A DNA stretch of 64,000 nt from SB11 sp964584305 (GCA_964584305.1 CAZOZL010000004.1:265584-329583); one strand, 5' to 3'. Numbered from the stretch's first letter, positions 27,259 to 36,939 are shown. Program-made: numbers and translations. The notes: generated by a model from the sequence alone, not told the origin.

Positions 27259-27284
27259 AAAAGCCGCCTTGTGCGGCTTTTTTA
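27259..27284 (+). terminator. Rho-independent terminator of sucC
   Basis: Stem AAAAGCCGC / GCGGCTTTT with loop CTTGT and a T tract, 25 bases after the stop codon. Confidence 0.9.
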
Positions 27285-27345
27285 TTGTTTTTTCTTTTAA
27301 AAATAGCTACATTAACGAGATTGATTGATTTTGAAACAACCCTAA

Positions 27346-28377
27346 ATGAAGATAGATAGCCACGCACATATATTGCCCAAAACTTGGGAAAACCTTAAAG
27401 ATAAATACGGATACGGAGGATTTATAGAATTAGACCACCACAAACCCCACGCCGCACGTATGATGCGGGATGATGGAAAGTTTTTTCGTGAGATACAAGA
27501 AAATTGCTGGAATTCCGAAGCTATTATAAAAGATATGGACGATTACGGAGTAGATATGATGGTATTGTGTACCGTACCCGTATTGTTTAACTACTGGGCA
27601 AAGCCCGAAGACACCTACGATTGGAGCATTTTTCTTAACAACCATATTGCCGATGTACAAGCCAAGTACCGCAAACGCTTTATCAGCTTAGGTACATTGC
27701 CCATGCAAGATATTCCATTAGCCATAAAAGAAATGGAGCGTTGCAAAAATGTATTGGGACTGCACGGTATAGAAATAGGCAGTAACATTAACGGTAAAAA
27801 TCTTGACCATGAAAGTTTTTTTCCCTTTTACGAAGCCGCCCAAGATTTAGGCATGGCGATATTTATACACCCTTGGGATATGATGGGTACAGACCAAATG
27901 CCCGATTATTTTATGCCTTGGCTGGTGGGGATGCCCGCTGAGGAAAGTCGTGCTATATGCAGTTTAATATTTGGCGGAGTGTTTGATAAATTTCCTAAAC
28001 TGCGCTTTATGGTAGCACATGGTGGCGGCTCTTTTCCTTTTACCTTGGGCAGAGTGGCGCATGGCTACGCCTGCCGTCCCGATTTGTGCAATGTAAACAA
28101 TATAAAAAATCCGCGCGAATATGCTCGCCGTTTTTGGGTAGATGGAATAACCCATGATAAAGATGCTTTGCGCTATCTAATACACCTTATGGGTGATGAT
28201 AAAATAATGTACGGTACAGATTATCCTTTCCCTTTGGGCGATTTGGAACACGGCAAGTTTATTGAAGAAATGACCGACCTAAGCATCCAAACCAAACAAA
28301 ATATTTTTCAAAACAATGTATTGGACTGGTTAGACATGGAAGTAGAAGAAGGAGTAGGGGTTAGAGCTCGCATTTAG
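27346..28377 (+). CDS. ACMSD: 2-amino-3-carboxymuconate-6-semialdehyde decarboxylase (ACMSD)
   Basis: A 343-residue amidohydrolase-fold decarboxylase that diverts the tryptophan-kynurenine intermediate ACMS away from quinolinate/NAD and towards 2-aminomuconate. The sequence follows the animal enzyme closely: KIDSHAHILPKTW (zinc ligands His6 and His8), ENCWNSE, TVPVLFNYWAKPEDT, LGTLPMQ, IHPWDMM, WLVGMPAEE, AHGGGSFPFT and GTDYPFPLGDLE (Asp ligand). The length equals that of the characterised enzymes. No other kynurenine gene lies in this window. It is a single gene after the sucC terminator. Confidence 0.9.
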   Translation: MKIDSHAHILPKTWENLKDKYGYGGFIELDHHKPHAARMMRDDGKFFREIQENCWNSEAIIKDMDDYGVDMMVLCTVPVLFNYWAKPEDTYDWSIFLNNHIADVQAKYRKRFISLGTLPMQDIPLAIKEMERCKNVLGLHGIEIGSNINGKNLDHESFFPFYEAAQDLGMAIFIHPWDMMGTDQMPDYFMPWLVGMPAEESRAICSLIFGGVFDKFPKLRFMVAHGGGSFPFTLGRVAHGYACRPDLCNVNNIKNPREYARRFWVDGITHDKDALRYLIHLMGDDKIMYGTDYPFPLGDLEHGKFIEEMTDLSIQTKQNIFQNNVLDWLDMEVEEGVGVRARI

Positions 28378-28584
28378 ATTTAACAAATTTTAAAAGTTTG
28401 ACAAATCGGGATAGTGAATAAATGTCCGACTTAATCACCGAAACTAAACATTAAAAGCTAATATGAATTACAAATGCTGATGGCTATTGTACAAAAGCAC
28501 TTTTGCTAAGTTTTAGCAAGTTTTGGCTTTTGTTTTGTTATTAAATTTAAGCATTACCACTTAAAATATTAAACTGTTAGAACA

Positions 28585-29208
28585 ATGGAAACGAAAATAA
28601 TGACATCAATAACCAACGAGCATATAAAAAATGGCTTTTCTTATGATGAGTTTCGTCAATTGGGCAAAGACCTTTTAGCGCAAAATAAAACTACGGGCAA
28701 TAACCAAGGTGAAACATATATACATTTTAGCAATTTAAATAACCGCCGAATGGATAGGTTGGACAAAACAGTAACTATAAACAGTGAGGTAATTACCGCC
28801 TTGCGAGCTATTAAACGCCCTATAGTTTGGGTAGTACTTGTGGAGCTTTGGTGCGGAGATGCAGCACAAAATGTACCCATTTTAGCTAAAATGGCTGCTG
28901 CCAGCAAAAGCAAGGTACATTTATCATTATTATTACGTGATGATAACCCTGAAGTGATGGACGCTTATTTAACCAATGCCGGTAAATCTATACCTAAACT
29001 AATAGCACTTGATGGTGAAACACGGGAAGAACTATTTACTTGGGGACCTCGCCCAAAAGAGGCGCAACAAATTTTAAAAGACTTTCGTGCAGCAGGCTCT
29101 CCCGCTGATGTTGATTATAAAAAAGACATACAAGTATGGTATATAAAAGACCATGCACAAAGCTTACAAAGTGAGTTTTTAGAAATAATTAAACCCTATA
29201 CTATTTAA
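28585..29208 (+). CDS. Thioredoxin-fold protein with a single active-site cysteine
   Basis: A 207-residue cytoplasmic protein. The thioredoxin fold occupies about residues 75-180 with the active-site loop ELWCGDAAQNVP. Cys90 is present, but the second cysteine of the usual CxxC is Ala93. A cis-proline region GKSIPKLIALD follows. It belongs to the thioredoxin family found near low-molecular-weight thiol systems in Bacteroidota and Firmicutes. A monothiol mechanism (mixed disulfide, or bacilliredoxin-like) would be expected. The ATG at 28585 is used; a second ATG follows five codons later. Confidence 0.8.
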   Translation: METKIMTSITNEHIKNGFSYDEFRQLGKDLLAQNKTTGNNQGETYIHFSNLNNRRMDRLDKTVTINSEVITALRAIKRPIVWVVLVELWCGDAAQNVPILAKMAAASKSKVHLSLLLRDDNPEVMDAYLTNAGKSIPKLIALDGETREELFTWGPRPKEAQQILKDFRAAGSPADVDYKKDIQVWYIKDHAQSLQSEFLEIIKPYTI

Positions 29209-29604
29209 ACAAACAATTTAGTACCCTTCTAAAATTCGTAAACCTTCCTATTTTGGCAATGCCTAATAGAAAGGTGTATTTTAATGCTGTTGGCTAATGC
29301 CTTGTTGAATATAAAATGGTTGTTTCCTTATTGCAAATGAGTTAAAGATTGCCACAACAGCCTAAGAAGTCTGTTTCGCAATGACGATAGTTGCTGGATT
29401 TTGCAAGCCTTCCCACGCCTGAAAGGCACGGGCAGCTAATATGCTTGTTCACCATTCCCAAAGATTGCCTGCCCGAAAGCAACAGGCAGGCTACGTTTGC
29501 CTAAGAAGGCACACTTGCAATGACGATATTTAAAGTTTAGTATTAATGCACCACACACCAGAGGTTAACCCCTTTATTGTTAATACAAAAAAGAGTTTTA
29601 AAAG
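29209..29604. repeat. Intergenic region with two copies of a dispersed repeat
   Basis: No gene is visible. Copy 1 (29346-29390) runs from AGATTGCCAC through CTAAGAAG to GCAATGACGATAG. Copy 2 (29462-29530) keeps AGATTGCC, CCTAAGAAGG and GCAATGACGATA but carries an insertion forming a hairpin with arms GCCTG / CAGGC. Copy 1 aligns over 45 bases without a gap to 41134-41178. Such elements, ending in GCAATGACGA, are common as short interspersed repeats in this phylum. Confidence 0.65.
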
Positions 29605-32508
29605 TTAGTTTGCTGAAACTGATTCAGGGGCGAGTTCCTCTTCCATATAGTTTTCCATTGGCGGGCAATCACAAACAAGGTTACGGTCTCCATAGGTATC
29701 ATTTATTCTGCTCACAGCAGGCCAAAACTTATTGTGGCGCACCCATTCAGTAGGATAAACTGCTTTTTGGCGAGAGTAAGGACGTTCCCAATTCTCTGTT
29801 AAAACTACATCAGCTGTGTGTGGCGAGTGTTTCAAAACATTATTGTTTTTATCAGCATTGCCTTTTTCAACATCAGCAATTTCATTACGAATGTGAAGCA
29901 TAGCATCTATAAACCTATCCAACTCTGCTTTGGTTTCACTTTCAGTAGGTTCTACCATTATAGTGCCTACTACTGGAAACGACATAGTTGGGGCATGGTA
30001 GCCATAGTCCATTAATCGTTTTGCAATATCGGTGGCTTCAATACCTGCTGTTTTCTTAAATGGGCGGGTATCAAAAATCATTTCGTGGGCGCAGCGTCCA
30101 TTTTTACCTTTGTATAATACATCATAATGTCCATCCAATTTTTTGGCAATATAGTTGGCATTAAGTATTGCCCACTTAGTAGCATTGGTGAGACCATCAC
30201 CCCCCATTAGCCTAATATAGGCATACGATATAAGTAGTATGCTTGCGCTACCCCACGGGGCTGCTGATATGGCTGAAATTGCTTGGTTTCCACCTGTTTC
30301 AATTACGCTATGCCCTGGCAAAAAAGGTTTTAAGTGCTCGGCAACGCAAATAGGTCCTACTCCAGGTCCACCGCCACCGTGTGGAATGCAGAATGTTTTA
30401 TGCAGGTTTAAGTGGCACACATCAGCACCTATTAGCCCTGGGCTGGTAATGCCCACTTGTGCATTCATATTAGCACCATCCATATATACTTGCCCGCCGC
30501 ATTGGTGTATTAGTGCTGTAATATCCATAATGGCCTCTTCAAATACGCCGTGTGTACTTGGATAAGTTACCATAAGGCACGCTAAAGAGTCTTTGTATTT
30601 TTCTGCTTTAGCTTTAAGGTCGTCAAAATCTATATTACCGTTTTCATCCGTTCTTGTAACTATTACCTTCATGCCTGCCATTACAGCACTTGCAGGGTTT
30701 GTTCCATGTGCCGATGCGGGTATAAGTGCAATGTTTCTATGCCCTTCATCTTTAGATTTTAGGTATTTGCTAATTATCATTAGCCCAGCATATTCTCCTT
30801 GTGCGCCTGCATTGGGCTGTAATGATGTAGCTGCAAAACCAGTAAGTTCTGCTAAGTAGCTTTCAAGCTCGGTAAATACTTGGGTATAGCCTCGCGCTTG
30901 CGATACTGGAACAAATGGATGTAGTTGATTAAACTCAGGCCATGTAATGGGTATCATTTCTGCGGTAGCATTTAGTTTCATTGTGCAAGAGCCTAACGAA
31001 ATCATGCTATGTACTAATGAGAGGTCTTTGTTTTCTAAACGCTTAATATAGCGCAGCATCTCATGCTCTGTATGGAAACTATTAAATACTTTGTGGGTTA
31101 AGTATTTACTTGTACGAATTAAACTTTTCTCCCAAGTAATTTCAATATTTCCAGTAAAGTCTTCAATATCAACAGTTTTAGTTGCAGTAGCTTTTGCAAA
31201 TAAATCTACTAATAGTTGTACTTCATCTAAAGTAGTGGTTTCATCTAACGATATGCCTACCGTTTCATCATCAAAATAGCGGAGGTTTATCTCATCTACT
31301 TCTGCCATTGCTTTTACTTTGGCAACATCAAAACCTTCTAATCTTAATGTATCAAAATAGTTAGCATTTGTGTTTTCTACATCAAAGGTTTTAAGTGCTG
31401 CTGCCAATGCTTTGGTTTGCGCATGCGTTTTTTGTGCAATTTGTTTTAAACCTTCAGGACCATGATATACAGCATACATACCCGCCATTACAGAAAGTAA
31501 TACTTGTGCGGTACAGATGTTACTGGTAGCTTTTTCACGTTTTATGTGCTGCTCACGGGTTTGTAGTGCCATGCGGTAGGCTGTATTGCCTTGTACATCC
31601 ACTGATACACCAATAATACGCCCAGGCATACTACGCTTAAAGGCTTCTTTTGTGCCAATATAACCTGCGTGTGGCCCGCCATATCCTAAAGGTATGCCAA
31701 AACGTTGCGAAGTTCCTACTACTATATCAGCACCCCATTCACTTGGAGGGGTTATTAGGGTTAGTGCTAATAAATCTGCCACTGCAATAACTTTAGCATT
31801 TACATCGTGTGCTTTATTTGCTAAACTTTGATAGTTGTTTATTGCGCCACTATTGTTGGGGTATTGTAGTATAACGCCTATATATTGCTCGGTAGGTTCA
31901 AAAGTACTGTAATCTCCCATTACCAATTCAACACCTAAAGGGGTAGCACGTGTTTTTAACAGGTCAATAGTTTGCGGGAAAATTTCTTCATCAACAAACA
32001 GCTTGTTGCCTTGTGTTTTTGGTTTCAAGTCTATGCACATATGCATAGCTTCGGCTGCGGCTGTTGCCTCATCTAAAAGCGAAGCGTTAGCAATCTCCAT
32101 TCCTGTCAAATCCATTATCATGGTTTGGAAATTGATTAAGGCTTCTAATCTGCCTTGTGCAATCTCTGCCTGATAGGGAGTATAAGCAGTGTACCACCCT
32201 GGGTTTTCAGTAATGTTTCGTAAAATTACTAAGGGGGTATAGGTATTATAATAGCCCATACCTATATAGGTATTAAATACCTGATTTTGGTTTCCTATGC
32301 GGCGTAATGCGTTTAAAAACTCGGTTTCGCTCATTGCTCGGCGAAGATTTAAAGGCTCTTTAGACCTTATAGCAGCGGGTACAGTTTGTTCTATTAACTG
32401 CTCCATACTTTCAACACCAATGGTGTTAAGCATTTCAGCCAAATCTTTATCGTTTGAACCGTTGTGGCGATTTTGAAACTTATCGTAGTGATGAATAGGA
32501 AGCGACAT
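29605..32508 (-). CDS. gcvP: Glycine dehydrogenase (decarboxylating), single-chain P protein
   Basis: A 967-residue PLP enzyme of the glycine cleavage system, which decarboxylates glycine and passes aminomethyl to lipoyl-GcvH. The N-terminal and C-terminal halves (GcvPA and GcvPB equivalents) are fused. Landmarks are IGMGYYNT, ENPGWYTAYTPYQAEI, NASLLDEATAA, SMISLGSCTMKLNA, TGFAATSLQPNAGAQGEY, and the PLP-lysine region HLNLHKTFCIPHGGGGPG. I set the start at the ATG at 32508 (SLPIHHYDKFQNRH); the 12 codons before it are unlike the family. A TAAATTTG -7 element lies at 32549-32542, 33 bases upstream. The other gcv genes are elsewhere. Confidence 0.96.
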   Translation of the reverse strand: MSLPIHHYDKFQNRHNGSNDKDLAEMLNTIGVESMEQLIEQTVPAAIRSKEPLNLRRAMSETEFLNALRRIGNQNQVFNTYIGMGYYNTYTPLVILRNITENPGWYTAYTPYQAEIAQGRLEALINFQTMIMDLTGMEIANASLLDEATAAAEAMHMCIDLKPKTQGNKLFVDEEIFPQTIDLLKTRATPLGVELVMGDYSTFEPTEQYIGVILQYPNNSGAINNYQSLANKAHDVNAKVIAVADLLALTLITPPSEWGADIVVGTSQRFGIPLGYGGPHAGYIGTKEAFKRSMPGRIIGVSVDVQGNTAYRMALQTREQHIKREKATSNICTAQVLLSVMAGMYAVYHGPEGLKQIAQKTHAQTKALAAALKTFDVENTNANYFDTLRLEGFDVAKVKAMAEVDEINLRYFDDETVGISLDETTTLDEVQLLVDLFAKATATKTVDIEDFTGNIEITWEKSLIRTSKYLTHKVFNSFHTEHEMLRYIKRLENKDLSLVHSMISLGSCTMKLNATAEMIPITWPEFNQLHPFVPVSQARGYTQVFTELESYLAELTGFAATSLQPNAGAQGEYAGLMIISKYLKSKDEGHRNIALIPASAHGTNPASAVMAGMKVIVTRTDENGNIDFDDLKAKAEKYKDSLACLMVTYPSTHGVFEEAIMDITALIHQCGGQVYMDGANMNAQVGITSPGLIGADVCHLNLHKTFCIPHGGGGPGVGPICVAEHLKPFLPGHSVIETGGNQAISAISAAPWGSASILLISYAYIRLMGGDGLTNATKWAILNANYIAKKLDGHYDVLYKGKNGRCAHEMIFDTRPFKKTAGIEATDIAKRLMDYGYHAPTMSFPVVGTIMVEPTESETKAELDRFIDAMLHIRNEIADVEKGNADKNNNVLKHSPHTADVVLTENWERPYSRQKAVYPTEWVRHNKFWPAVSRINDTYGDRNLVCDCPPMENYMEEELAPESVSAN

Positions 32509-32625
32509 ACTAATACTTGTTAGCTTTTTTAAAAAATTGCACAAATTTACTGTTTACTTTTCAGTTTACAGGTGAATGTTGTTTTTGTTTTATGAAAAAA
32601 TAAATCTACTATAAATAATTCACTT

Positions 32626-33270
32626 TTAGTGCAGTACAAACTGTATGTACTTTATGTTCTCACCCTTTTCGGTGAATATTTTTTCGTAGGTGGTTTTTAT
32701 CGATAAATAAGCATCTAAAAAAGGGGCTGTATAAAGGTTTTCACTTTGCCTTATAATAGGCAGTTCCATTTCTTCAAGTACTTCTTTAGTAAAATTATAC
32801 AACAAAGTATTGTCGGTTTTAAGGTGTATCTCGCCTCCTTTTTTAAGAATATTTTTATAAAGGTTTAAGAAACGAGGATGAGTGAGCCTTTTTTTTGCCT
32901 TTCCATCACGTACTTGCGGGTCTGGGAAGGTTATCCAAATCTCATCAATTTCATTAGGAATAAAGTACTGGTCTATTTTTTCTATTTCAGTTCTTAAAAA
33001 AACAGCATTTTTCAATTCCTTTTCAAGTACTTGTTTTGCGCCTTTCCATATTCTATGCCCTTTAATATCAACACCAATAAAATTTTTATCAGGAAATGCT
33101 TCTGCTAAATTAACGGTGTATTCCCCTTTACCACAAGCCAGCTCCAACACAATTGGATTCTTATTTTTAAAAACAGTGGTATTCCATTTTCCTTGCATAT
33201 TTTCAGGAAACTCAAATACATGAGGAAATGTGAGCAGTTCAGCCCATTGTTGTAGTTTTTTTTTGCCCAT
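32626..33270 (-). CDS. trmB: tRNA (guanine-N7-)-methyltransferase
   Basis: A 214-residue SAM-dependent enzyme that makes m7G46 in tRNA. Motifs are the SAM loop LELACGKGEYT, IGVDIKGHRIWKGAKQ, the TrmB signature EIWITFPDPQVRDGKAKKRLTHPRFL (positions about 109-134) and HLKTDN. The length is normal for the family. A TAAATTTG -7 element at 33285-33278 lies seven bases before the ATG, implying a very short leader. It is divergent from the acyltransferase gene. Confidence 0.95.
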   Translation of the reverse strand: MGKKKLQQWAELLTFPHVFEFPENMQGKWNTTVFKNKNPIVLELACGKGEYTVNLAEAFPDKNFIGVDIKGHRIWKGAKQVLEKELKNAVFLRTEIEKIDQYFIPNEIDEIWITFPDPQVRDGKAKKRLTHPRFLNLYKNILKKGGEIHLKTDNTLLYNFTKEVLEEMELPIIRQSENLYTAPFLDAYLSIKTTYEKIFTEKGENIKYIQFVLH

Positions 33271-33298
33271 TGCGCTGCAAATTTACTATTTTAGCCCT

Positions 33299-33919
33299 GT
33301 GGGATTAAAAGAAAAAATAAAAGGAAGTGCAGGTTTAAAGAAACTGGTACTTTGGATGCTAATGCCAACCAACCAAGCACGCCCCCGTTTGTGGGTGCAA
33401 TGGTTTGTAAATCCTTTCTATCATAAAAAAGGAAAAGGCTCAAAAGTTTGTCGTAGGGTGAGAATGGATGTACTGCCTTTTAATCCTTTTGAATTAGGAA
33501 AAAATAGTACTATCGAAGATTTTAGCGTAGTAAACAACGGAGTTGGGGCAGTAACTATTGGTAATGATACGCGTATAGGCTTGGGCAATGTACTTATAGG
33601 TCCTGTGAAAGTAGGTAGCCAAGTTATTTTTGCCCAAAATGTAGTGCTTTCGGGTTTAAACCACGGATATGAAGCCATTGACACACCCATACGTTTACAA
33701 AAAGTTACTACCACGCAAATAGTAATTGAAGATGAGGTGTGGATAGGAGCAAATGCAGTACTAACCGCAGGTATTACTGTGGGCAAGCACAGTGTTATTG
33801 CTGGCGGAAGTGTAGTAGTAAAAAATGTGCCACCATACTGTGTTGTAGGCGGAAACCCTGCAAAAATACTGAAACAATACAATGCTGACACCAAACAATG
33901 GGAACGCCCTGCTAAATAG
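33299..33919 (+). CDS. Left-handed beta-helix (hexapeptide-repeat) acyltransferase
   Basis: A 206-residue protein from a GTG start at 33299, chosen because an upstream in-frame start would overlap trmB and lacks family sequence. The N-terminal helix (LKKLVLWMLMPTNQARPRLWV) is followed by hexapeptide repeats (TIGNDTRIGLGNVLIGPVKVG, VIEDEVWIGANAVLTAGITVG) and the closing VPPYCVVGGNPAKIL. The conserved His in GLNHGYE is the likely catalytic base. It resembles O-acetyltransferases acting on sugars in surface polysaccharides; the substrate is not known. No glycan cluster surrounds it. Confidence 0.88.
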   Translation: MGLKEKIKGSAGLKKLVLWMLMPTNQARPRLWVQWFVNPFYHKKGKGSKVCRRVRMDVLPFNPFELGKNSTIEDFSVVNNGVGAVTIGNDTRIGLGNVLIGPVKVGSQVIFAQNVVLSGLNHGYEAIDTPIRLQKVTTTQIVIEDEVWIGANAVLTAGITVGKHSVIAGGSVVVKNVPPYCVVGGNPAKILKQYNADTKQWERPAK

Positions 33920-34101
33920 GTTTTAAAGGCTATTATCAATTATTAAAACATCTAAATAAGCATTTTTTTTTGCTTTTAATAAAAAACAATATACCTTGCA
34001 ACTATAACCATCGCTATATAGGGGAATTACTGATTGGATTTTAATCTATCTGTTAAAGTTGACAAAACTTGAAACGTAAACTATATTCTAAAAACAGTAA
34101 A

Positions 34102-36303
34102 ATGAAAAAATTTTCTTTCCTTCTTGTCTTTTTGGCAGGGCTTCTTTTTGTAGTACAATCTTGTAAACGTAAATCAATAGTTCAGGATGACACTCCTCCA
34201 GATATTATTTCAATTAATATTGATGATTTAAAAGCTCCCGAGGGGTTTAATTTTGAAACAAGTAAAGACTTGTACGTCCGTGTTAAGATTGCCAATCCAA
34301 TATCACCCACTACCAAGTATTTAATACGAATATACTCCAACGTACCAGGTACGGGCGAGTTGGTAACAACAGGATTAACGAATAAAGATTTTGAATACTC
34401 TACCAGTGTAAGGCTACCCGCTGGGCAGGAATTTTTGTGGATTGAAAAGGTTGACCCTGATGGAAGTAGCGAGTTTAATGAAGTTGCGGCAAGCACTTTT
34501 GTAACCAGTATGTTTAATAGCAAACCCGAGAATGTTTATACTTTTCAAAAAAGAGGTTCGGGTATGAATTGTAAAAGTTCTTGCAACACTACTTATAATA
34601 ACCACAAAGGGAACTTAAATTTCACCAAAAAAGGAACGTATTGTATTACAGGTGAATTTAATGGTAGCATTACCGTAGGTAAAGACGTTACTGTAAAAAT
34701 ATGTGCTAATGGAAGCATTACTAATTTGATCCTTAATAGTAAAAAAAGTAAAGTATATATATTAGAAGGTGCAGAACTAAAAATTACAAATTTAGTTACT
34801 AATAACAAAGATGCCGAAGTGGGTAACTGGAGTGATAGTGTAATAGTATTAGGCTCGATGTCTCAAAATGGAGAGATTAAAAACTACGGTAAATTTTATG
34901 TTAATGGAAGCATGACTATAAACTCTAAAGGTGAGTTTAAAAATTATGGAACTCTTAGCGTTGGTGGTAGTATGAGTATTAATGATGATATGGATAACTA
35001 CCATTTTATGAGCGTTGGCGGCAGTGTTTCAATAAATTCTAAGGGTGAGTTGAAAAGCTACTGTAACTTGACTATTAAGGGTAGTATTACCATAAATGAT
35101 GAGTTGGAAATAAAGGGTGGATTAACAAAAATAGGCGGTAGTGTTACTGTTAATAGTAAGGGAGAAATTAAATTAGACCGTAGTGCTGTGCTCACCTGTG
35201 ATGATATAACTATAAATGGCGAGGTAGAAGGTAAGGGAAGTAAGCTAAATATTATAAAAGTAGCGGACAGAACTGTTATTAATAGTAATGGAGAACTAAA
35301 AGGCAAGATAAATCTTTGTGATAATGATGGGGTTGAAATTAATACAGGTAAATTAAAATCAGGAGCAAAAATTTCTTGTGATGGAAGTATTGCTAAATCA
35401 ACCTGTAACCCTGAAGGGTTTAGTAATGTAGTAGTAAAAGATGATGACAATGATGGTATTGTTAACGAACAAGATGCTTATCCTAATGATGCTAATAAAG
35501 CATTTGACGCCTATTATCCATCAGCAAGTACGTATGTAAATATTGGTTTTGAAGATTTATGGCCCAACAAGGGCGATTTTGATTTTAACGATATGGTGAT
35601 TGCATACAATGTGCACAAAATACTTGATGCTGACAAGAAGGTAGTAGAAGCTATATTTAAAGTTAATGTGCGTTCCGTAGGTGGTTCTTTTGATAATGGT
35701 TTTGGTTTTAGGCTTGATGATATTCAATCATCGGTAATATCTACTGTTAGTGGCTATACATTATCAAAAAATATTGTTAAACTAAATGCAAACAAAACCG
35801 AAGCAGCACAAGACAAAGCTGTAATTATTTGTTTTGATTCTCCAGAACCTACTTTGAACAGGGTGGGCGGTTCTTTTTTTAATACTATAAAAGCAAATGC
35901 CAAAGGCACATCTGATACGTTAACTATACGTGTTCAGTTTTCAACTCCGCAAGATGAAAGCAAATTGGCAGCGAGTAAACTCAACCCTTTTATATTTACC
36001 AACCAAAGAAGAGGATACGAAGTACATTTAGGTGATTTTGTGCCCACATCATTAGCTGATAAAACACTATTTGGTACTGGGCAAGATGCTTCAAATACAT
36101 CAACGGGTAAATATTATAAAACTGCGAACAACTTGCCTTGGGCAATACTTATTGAAGAAACATTTGACTACCCTGAAGAGAAAGCACCCATAAATGTAGC
36201 CTATAGATATTTTAATGAATGGGCAATGAGCGGTGGTAAAAAACAAGCAAGATGGTATAGAAACTTAGCCTTGCATAGGAATATCAACAAAGTTTTTGAG
36301 TAA
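34102..36303 (+). CDS. LruC-domain lipoprotein with beta-helix repeats
   Basis: A 733-residue surface lipoprotein starting at the ATG at 34102 (lipobox Val-Gln-Ser-Cys, Cys21). After a fibronectin-like region, residues about 200-400 contain at least six repeats of about 20 residues of the form GExKNYGxLxVxGSMxIN, which should stack as a beta-helix similar to bactofilin-type repeats. A calcium-binding, thrombospondin-3-like motif DDDNDGIVNEQDAYPND sits near residue 446. The LruC domain follows (FEDLWPNKGDFDFNDMVIAYN) to the C-terminus. LruC proteins are outer-membrane lipoproteins first noted in Leptospira. An adhesive or structural surface role is likely. It is transcribed alone with a strong terminator. 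Confidence 0.88.
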   Translation: MKKFSFLLVFLAGLLFVVQSCKRKSIVQDDTPPDIISINIDDLKAPEGFNFETSKDLYVRVKIANPISPTTKYLIRIYSNVPGTGELVTTGLTNKDFEYSTSVRLPAGQEFLWIEKVDPDGSSEFNEVAASTFVTSMFNSKPENVYTFQKRGSGMNCKSSCNTTYNNHKGNLNFTKKGTYCITGEFNGSITVGKDVTVKICANGSITNLILNSKKSKVYILEGAELKITNLVTNNKDAEVGNWSDSVIVLGSMSQNGEIKNYGKFYVNGSMTINSKGEFKNYGTLSVGGSMSINDDMDNYHFMSVGGSVSINSKGELKSYCNLTIKGSITINDELEIKGGLTKIGGSVTVNSKGEIKLDRSAVLTCDDITINGEVEGKGSKLNIIKVADRTVINSNGELKGKINLCDNDGVEINTGKLKSGAKISCDGSIAKSTCNPEGFSNVVVKDDDNDGIVNEQDAYPNDANKAFDAYYPSASTYVNIGFEDLWPNKGDFDFNDMVIAYNVHKILDADKKVVEAIFKVNVRSVGGSFDNGFGFRLDDIQSSVISTVSGYTLSKNIVKLNANKTEAAQDKAVIICFDSPEPTLNRVGGSFFNTIKANAKGTSDTLTIRVQFSTPQDESKLAASKLNPFIFTNQRRGYEVHLGDFVPTSLADKTLFGTGQDASNTSTGKYYKTANNLPWAILIEETFDYPEEKAPINVAYRYFNEWAMSGGKKQARWYRNLALHRNINKVFE

Positions 36304-36328
36304 AATTTTTGGTATAGTAAAAAAAAGT

Positions 36329-36370
36329 AAGGCGGCTGTTTATAATAAATTATAGGCAGCCGCCTTTTTT
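36329..36370 (+). terminator. Rho-independent terminator of the LruC gene
   Basis: Stem AAGGCGGCTG / CAGCCGCCTT enclosing an inner TATAAT / ATTATA stem, then a T tract, 26 bases after the stop codon. Confidence 0.88.
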
Positions 36371-36545
36371 GGTAGTTTTTAGCCTAAGCTTTGCAATTGT
36401 AGGGAGCACAAGTTATAACCATCAAAGCTTCTCACACGCTTTAGCATATGATTTGATAGTACTTATATTTCGATTGCAAGTAATAACTATCCTTTTTTAA
36501 TTACTACAACTTATATTTGTAAGCAACTATTTAGGGTTGTAAACT

Positions 36546-36911
36546 ATGATAATGCTTATCGGGGATGAAATAAGACGATTAAGAACTGCTAAATCTTTTA
36601 GTCAGGACTACATGGCTGAGAAGTTGGGAATAACGCAACAAGCGTATTCTAAGATCGAAAATCAGATTTCAGAAGCGTCAATCAGTCGCTTGCAGCAAAT
36701 TTGTGAGATACTTGGTGCGCCCTTGCCTCAACTATTAGGACTTGATGAAGAGACCATTGATACTGAAACTGGTGAGGTGATGAAACTCTCGGAAAGGAAA
36801 CTGTACCACGAAATTATTGTGAATCAGCAAAACATTATTGAGAAGCAAGAAGAAACTATACGTTCTATTTCTGCATCATTAGTAATGATGCAGATAAAAT
36901 TTAGTGATTAG
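36546..36911 (+). CDS. XRE-family transcriptional regulator with C-terminal coiled coil
   Basis: A 121-residue protein. Residues about 6-62 form a Cro/C1 helix-turn-helix (IGDEIRRLRTAKSFSQDYMAEKLGITQQAYSKIEN). A short linker (ETIDTETGEVMKL) and an alpha-helical tail (about residues 83-118, IIVNQQNIIEKQEETI) that may drive dimerisation follow. It carries a single -7 element TATATTTG at 36512-36519. No neighbouring gene points to a target; it lies between a surface lipoprotein and fumC. The start may be this ATG or the one two codons later. Confidence 0.85.
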   Translation: MIMLIGDEIRRLRTAKSFSQDYMAEKLGITQQAYSKIENQISEASISRLQQICEILGAPLPQLLGLDEETIDTETGEVMKLSERKLYHEIIVNQQNIIEKQEETIRSISASLVMMQIKFSD

Positions 36912-36939
36912 ATAATTTTAGAACAAGCGGGTAACTAAA

